Assembly (NCBI RefSeq): GCF_026745355.1
Contig: NC_079210.1
Coordinates: 29,661,116-29,725,115 of the forward strand
Reading direction: 5' to 3'
Length of the DNA: 64,000 nt
Source: Beta vulgaris subsp. vulgaris
Taxonomy: Eukaryota; Streptophyta; Magnoliopsida; Caryophyllales; Amaranthaceae
Shown: one piece after another, positions 59,764-64,000 of the stretch
Layout: the number at the start of each line of letters is the position of its first letter
Position numbering within the stretch: position 1 is the first letter of the stretch
Made by a program: the position numbers and the translations under genes
Notes under the pieces: generated by a model
Databases searched by the model: none
Told to the model about the DNA's origin: nothing
The model's input: only the letters and a program-made list of their open reading frames with translations

Positions 59764-60871
59764 TCATGGTAGGAGGCTCCCCCTCCTCACCATGAACACC
59801 CAATTTTGGACTCCCATCCTTGTCTTCTTTCCCTCCTTCATCCTCCAGTTCACCTAGTATTTCAAACCCATTCTGGATTAGGATTTCTTGTCTTTTTGCA
59901 CTGTTGGGACCATTACCCTCAGTAGTACCTCCCTGGACCAATTGAAAACCCTCATCATCCTTAGGAACTGGTCCTTTAGGTATCCATTTCTTCTTCACTA
60001 TTTTCTGAGTCTCCTTCTTACATTCATCTATGTTATGGCCAAATCCTTTACACTTATTACAAAATGTAGGGCGCCATTCATAGACTATCTTTTGCTGCTT
60101 GAGGTCCCCTTTTTCATTTTCAAATTCAATCTGATTAGGAAGCTCTCCCTGTATACTGCATTCCACCATTATTCGAGCATACATCAAACGTTCCTTGGAT
60201 TGAGTGTATTGATCTAGTTTAATCGGTGTCCCTATCCCTGCCACCAACTTAAACAAGCATCGTTCACCCCAGTATTTGAGTTCAAGCCCTGGCAATTGTA
60301 CTCATATTGGTACATATTTCACCTCCTCTTTCGTGAAATCCATATCAGCATGCCATTTCTTCACAATGAATGGTTTTCGATCAAAGAATTGGTGTCCTTC
60401 AGCTAGTATAGCATCCCTTTGTTCATTATTATGAAATCTAATAAGAAAAACACCTTTATTCACCATTACCACTTTATCTATTCCTTTTTTATCCCAAATC
60501 CTACGCACATAACCATCCAGGACTGGAAATGGTGGATTCGATCCAAGAACATAGCAAACTATTGCAGATTCCCAATATGTAATTTCATCTCTAACATCAT
60601 CAATGTCAATTTTAATTGAAACCTTAGGTTCAGTATTCACAGACGTTTGCGCATTCTCAAAATCACGCAAAAGGTTCCGAGAAGAGAGTTTACCTCTGGA
60701 GGTTTCAATTCCTGGATTTTTGTTCTGCTCCATGATCGTAAGCCATTCTGACAACTGATGTTTGTCCTTCTGTTGTTGTTGTAACTCCAATAAAGAGCTT
60801 CGTGGTGAAAGATGAGTATTCAGTTCGGGGGTTTGAATCACCAAATCCGCAATTCCGTGGAGTTCCGCCAT
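59756..60871 (-). pseudogene. LINE-2 ORF1 (DUF4283, CCHC knuckle), one stop
   Basis: It starts at ATG 60871 (MAELHGIADLVIQTPEL). A DUF4283-type domain holds AIVCYVLGSNPPFPVLDGYV and KGVFLIRFHNNEQRDAIL. A TGA at 60300-60302 (probably a Trp codon TGG to TGA) interrupts it. The frame continues to 59756 with a CCHC knuckle FCNKCKGFGHNIDEC. The last codons overlap the ORF2 start by 8 nt (59756-59763, ATGGATAA). It is the RNA-binding partner of ORF2. Confidence 0.9.
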
Positions 60872-60923
60872 TGATTTATGTTTCTGACCTTCAATTTCAC
60901 TTGTAGGAACATGGACGCAATTT

Positions 60924-61020
60924 CATAGATCAATCTTTGAAGAATTTCTTTAGCTTCCCTTTGTTGATTACCTAATTTTACTTCCCATACGCGTTCGAAG
61001 TTTTTGGTGTTTGCCATCAA
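60924..61020 (-). pseudogene. short coding exon of CACTA-C, split by LINE-2
   Basis: On the minus strand from an ATG at about 61017 the sequence is open: MANTKNFERVWEVKLGNQQR, then EAKEILQRLIYEIAS. LINE-2 is inserted right after this; the frame continues on the other side at 56280 for about ten codons up to a possible splice donor. I do not recognise the protein. It could be a first exon of CACTA cargo or a captured host fragment. Confidence 0.4.
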
Positions 61021-61500
61021 AATTACCTAATTTCCATACTAAACATGCTCTAAATATATTCATTCAAATCAAATGTTCACAAATTCATAATAGATCTCAA
61101 TCAAAGAACAACCAACTCAAAATCAAATCAAATGTTCACAAACTCACCACACATCTCAATCAAAGAACAACCAATGCAACAATCAAATCAAATCTCAATA
61201 ATAATATGATACATACAATAAGGAAATTTCACTTTTGCAAAAGAAAAAAACAAAAGAATGGAAGGTTAGTTCAAGAAAACTGACCGAAGGTGGTCGATGT
61301 TCCCGGGGAGGAACAGTTACCGACGAAATAGCAGCTTCACCAGCATCGATGCGGCCCCACCGTCGCACGAAGAGTAGAGGGTGGGTCGGCGCAACACCAC
61401 CGTCGTCTCGCGAACGCCGCTACAGCGTGCAGACTCGCATGTGAGGAGGAGTAGGGGAGATGTTTGTGTTGGCGTGGTGTGAGGGTGAGGGTAGTTTATT
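61021..61500. other. CACTA-C upstream region
   Basis: AT-rich, then a GC-richer block at 61300-61460 that looks like a gene leader. No domain is recognised. Confidence 0.35.
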
Positions 61501-61835
61501 TTAGGTGGGGTTAAGCTTTTTTTTTTTTACTGTATAATATAGCACACCCCATTGAAAATAAAACGGTTTTTTTTTCAGCATAATTACTTTAATAGAATTT
61601 TTATTATTAATAAAAACTCACCACATTCTCATAAAAGAATAAAATAAAATAAAGCATTATAAACTAATTTCATAGCAAAGATAACACACATTAAGATAAG
61701 TATTAAGTAAAATATTATCAATACAAGCTAAGATAACAGTTCTTTTGTTAAAACGTTAAATTTAGACTTTACATAACAATTGATAAAATAAGAGTTAATT
61801 TAGGGGTGTCATCTTTGCCCTTTTTTGTAGTAGTG

Positions 61836-63160
61836 TTGGGCCGAGGACACGGACGAACGAGGGCGAAGGAAATCATAATCCAGGGGGTTAGGGACATGGA
61901 GAGAGGAGAAGGGGAAAGAGGACTCGTCAAACGTCACATGACGGGAAATGATTATTTTCTTAGAGGAGAGGTCAAGACAACGATACCCACGATGATTAGG
62001 GGGGTAGCCAAGGAAGATGCAAGGAGTGGAACGAGGGCTAAGCTTATGAGGCATGGTGGCACTAAGGTTAGGATAGCAAAGGCATCCAAAAGTGTGAAGG
62101 TGAGAGTAAGAAGGAGAACGGTTGTAGAGACGATGGAGGGGAGTAAGGAAATTTAGTATTTTTGTGGGGCGGATATTAGGAAGATAGGTGGCCATAAGGA
62201 GAGCCTCCATCCAAAAAGAGGGAGAGAGAGAGGCGTGGAAGAGAAGGGTACGAGCCACGTCATGTGTGGTGCATATCATGCGTTCGGCTTTCCCGTTTTG
62301 AGATGATGTGTAAGGGCAAGAGTGGCGAAAAACGATACCATTAGTGGCACAATAAGAGGTTAGCTCATTTTTAACATATTCAGTGCCATTGTCACATTGG
62401 ATCGTTTTAATGGGTGAATTGAATTGAGTTTTAATGCGAGCGATAAATAGACGAAAGGTGGAGGAAACTTATGATTTTGATTTTAGCGGGAAAACCCAAA
62501 GACAGTGAGAGTAGTCATCCAAGCATAAGAGATAATAGCGATAACCAGAGGGACTAATAACAGGAGAAGTTCATAGATCAGTATGTATAATAGAAAAAGG
62601 TGCAAAAGTAATATTATTAGATGGAGAAAAAGGTAAACGACAATGTTTCCCTAACTGACAAGCATGACAAAGAGGGGAGAGGGAATCTTTATTACAATTA
62701 ATGCATTTGTGAGACTTAAGAAAAAGTAAGATAACATGGCCAGGATGACCAAGTCGATTATGCCAAGTAGAAGGAGAGATAGCAGCAAAGGTAGATGGTG
62801 ATGTGGTTGATGAAGCAGAAAGTGGGTAAAGATCCCCAGAACTATTGCACCTCGTCAAGGTCGTCCCCGTCCTCAAATCCTTCATAGTAAAACCAAAGGG
62901 GTCAAATTCTACAGAAACATGATTATCAGTGGTGAAACGACGGACAAAGATAAGGTTTTTCACAATGGCAGGAGCATATTGAATGTTACGAAGGCTTAGG
63001 GGAGGATGTGGGGAAGAGAGGGTGGAGGTGCCAATGCCTTTAACCGGAATTAATTTACATCACCAACCATAATATGAGAAAAATAATTACGCCAATTAGA
63101 AATAGAGGGAAGAATACCTGGATCATTCATAAGATGGGTAGAGGCCCCCGTATCAAAATA
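61836..63160 (-). pseudogene. copia-3 integrase region
   Basis: GAG-pre-integrase (62963-62571) has WHNRLGHPGH and CHACQLGKH, the zinc-binding His/Cys set. A TGA at 62571-62573 (TGG to TGA) and a TAA near 62471 interrupt the core. The later core (62279-61836) has ARTLLFHASLSPSFWMEAL and FGCLCYPNLSATMPHKLSP and runs without break up to CACTA-C at 61835. Integrase would insert the cDNA into the genome. Confidence 0.85.
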
Positions 63161-64000
63161 CCAATTATCATCGGGTGGTTGAATGGACATAGCATTGAAA
63201 AGCTGAGGGAGTGTCGTGGGCACAAGCTGCTCGGAAGTGGACTGTGGAGCCACGAATGCTTGCGGGGCTGCGGCGGAGGCAGAGGGCTGCTGCTGGGGGG
63301 GGTAGGACCAAGCAGGCCACGGCCCGGGTGCTGCTGAGGGGGTCTGGGGCCCATGGTGCGATACGGGCTAGGAGGGAAAGCCCAGTGGGGCTGCCAGCTC
63401 CCATACGGGCCATATGGGGGATACCCATAACCGTAGAACGGAGCAGACGGGGCCGCTGCAGTTGACAGGTGGCCACGCCCGCGACCATGAGTCCTGCCGC
63501 CGCGGCCACGGCCGGGGCCGGACTTGCTGCCCTATCTGCCACCACGGTGGCCGTAAAAAGAGGAGTGAGAAGCCGCAGTGGGCGCGGGATCAGCAGCAAC
63601 AAGAACCGCACTCGAAGAGGTACCGGATTTCTTAGTATTATTCCGGCGAGTCTCTTCGAGGGCAATCATCGAGCGAGCGTTTTGAAAGGAGGGCAGTGGC
63701 TGAGACTGCTGTATGAACGTCGCAACGGTGTCATATTCATCCGTTAGACCCGCAACGAGTTGTAAGACCAACCGTTCATCAGAGACGGGATGGCCGAGGC
63801 TCGAAAGTTGATCGGCCACGGATTTCAAGGATTGACAGAAAGCAACAGAGGATGAAAAATCTTGCATTTTTATGTTGCCGAATTGGTTTTCGAGATGAAC
63901 AATGCGAGTACCTTTGTTATCTTGGAAAAGGGCACGGAGTTTGTCCCAAGCCACCAAAGCTGTAGCCTTGTCATCAAGAATAGCAAGGAGAAGGTCCTCG
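63050..64000 (-). pseudogene. copia-3 gag and protease, incomplete at window edge
   Basis: The Gag core is open at 63957-63532 (VAWDKLRALFQDNKGTRIVH, LVAGLTDEYDTVATFI) and continues beyond the window to the right. A Gly/Arg/Pro-rich linker follows in mixed frames (63530-63260). Protease carries NWYFDTGASTHLMND (63165 and below) with the normal Asp-Thr-Gly. Frame changes in the linker make this copy defective. Confidence 0.82.

Larger units (their letters stand above)
56293..60911 (-). mobile_element. LINE-2: fairly young L1-type retrotransposon inside CACTA-C
   Basis: Full-length in structure: 5' end at 60911, ORF1, ORF2, and a T-run at the left (A-tail) from about 56290 to 56305. A perfect 12-bp target duplication TGGACGCAATTT flanks it (56281-56292 and 60912-60923). 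ORF1 and ORF2 each contain only one nonsense codon, so it is much younger than LINE-1. Confidence 0.94.
53824..61835 (-). mobile_element. CACTA-C: 8-kb CACTA element inside copia-3, with LINE-2 nested
   Basis: Termini CACTACTACAAAAAAGGGC (53824) and GCCCTTTTTTGTAGTAGTG (61835) are perfect inverts. TTG is duplicated on both sides (53821-53823 and 61836-61838). Without LINE-2 it is about 3.4 kb. It holds a Ulp1-like last exon on the minus strand near its left end and a short exon near its right end, but no recognisable transposase, so it is probably non-autonomous. Its terminal sequence differs from CACTA-A and CACTA-B. Confidence 0.93.
51729..64000 (-). mobile_element. copia-3: short-LTR Ty1/copia element, split by CACTA-C
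   Basis: On the minus strand the order is gag (from beyond 64000), protease, integrase, then the CACTA-C insertion (53824-61835), RT and RNase H, and a short 3' LTR (51729-51872). The frame continues across CACTA-C once the 3-bp duplication is counted. The short LTR fits small copia lineages such as Ale/Retrofit, but this is a guess. The 5' LTR is outside the window. Confidence 0.88.

Noticed and set aside
63127..63747. Several GC-rich overlapping ORFs on both strands
   Set aside because: They fall in the Gly/Pro/Arg-rich linker of copia-3 gag; GC richness keeps all frames open.

Overview
This window is nuclear DNA of a flowering plant, most likely a eudicot. It is AT-rich and holds plant-type LTR retrotransposons, L1-type LINEs, CACTA, MULE, hAT, Tourist and Stowaway elements, and tRNA-derived SINEs. 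The one ordinary host gene I can support is a four-exon TRICHOME BIREFRINGENCE-LIKE (TBL) gene. No tool was run; everything is read from the sequence, and families are named from motifs and termini.

Left part (1-28739) is a four-element nest. The outermost layer is an old Tat-type Ty3/gypsy element on the minus strand (gypsy-2, 13273-28739; its 3' end lies left of the window). A SIRE-type Ty1/copia element sits inside its protease gene (15852-26217, LTRs about 1.1 kb, tRNA-Met primer site, extra sense ORF after pol). Its integrase gene is cut by a CACTA element (CACTA-A, 1-13272) carrying a Ulp1-type protease. CACTA-A was in turn entered, at a TA microsatellite, by a second Tat-type element (gypsy-1, 2459-12751). 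Gypsy-1 has lost integrase, keeps two RNase H domains, and carries two plus-strand (antisense) transcription units with their own TATA boxes plus a 59-bp tandem array.

Middle part (28740-38422) is the gene-bearing island. Two SINEs, an inverted pair of Stowaway-like MITEs and a hAT MITE inserted in one SINE lie upstream. The TBL gene spans 31530-36197 and has a plausible TATA box and G-box. Its long third intron holds two Tourist-type MITEs, and a Stowaway MITE lies downstream.

Right part (38423-64000) is again mobile DNA. A complete but decayed MULE (38432-43543, 9-bp target duplication) carries MuDR-type transposase remains and, on the opposite strand, a GRF zinc-finger gene. A dead LINE (43916-50670) is interrupted by a 1.4-kb non-autonomous CACTA (CACTA-B) of the same family as CACTA-A. 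A short-LTR Ty1/copia element (51729 to beyond 64000) is split by an 8-kb CACTA (CACTA-C, 53824-61835), which itself contains a fairly young LINE (56293-60911).

The host gene product is expected to act in the Golgi on cell-wall polysaccharide acetylation. Everything else is transposon machinery in various states of decay. The nonsense codons I checked look largely like C-to-T changes, as expected for silenced, methylated repeats.
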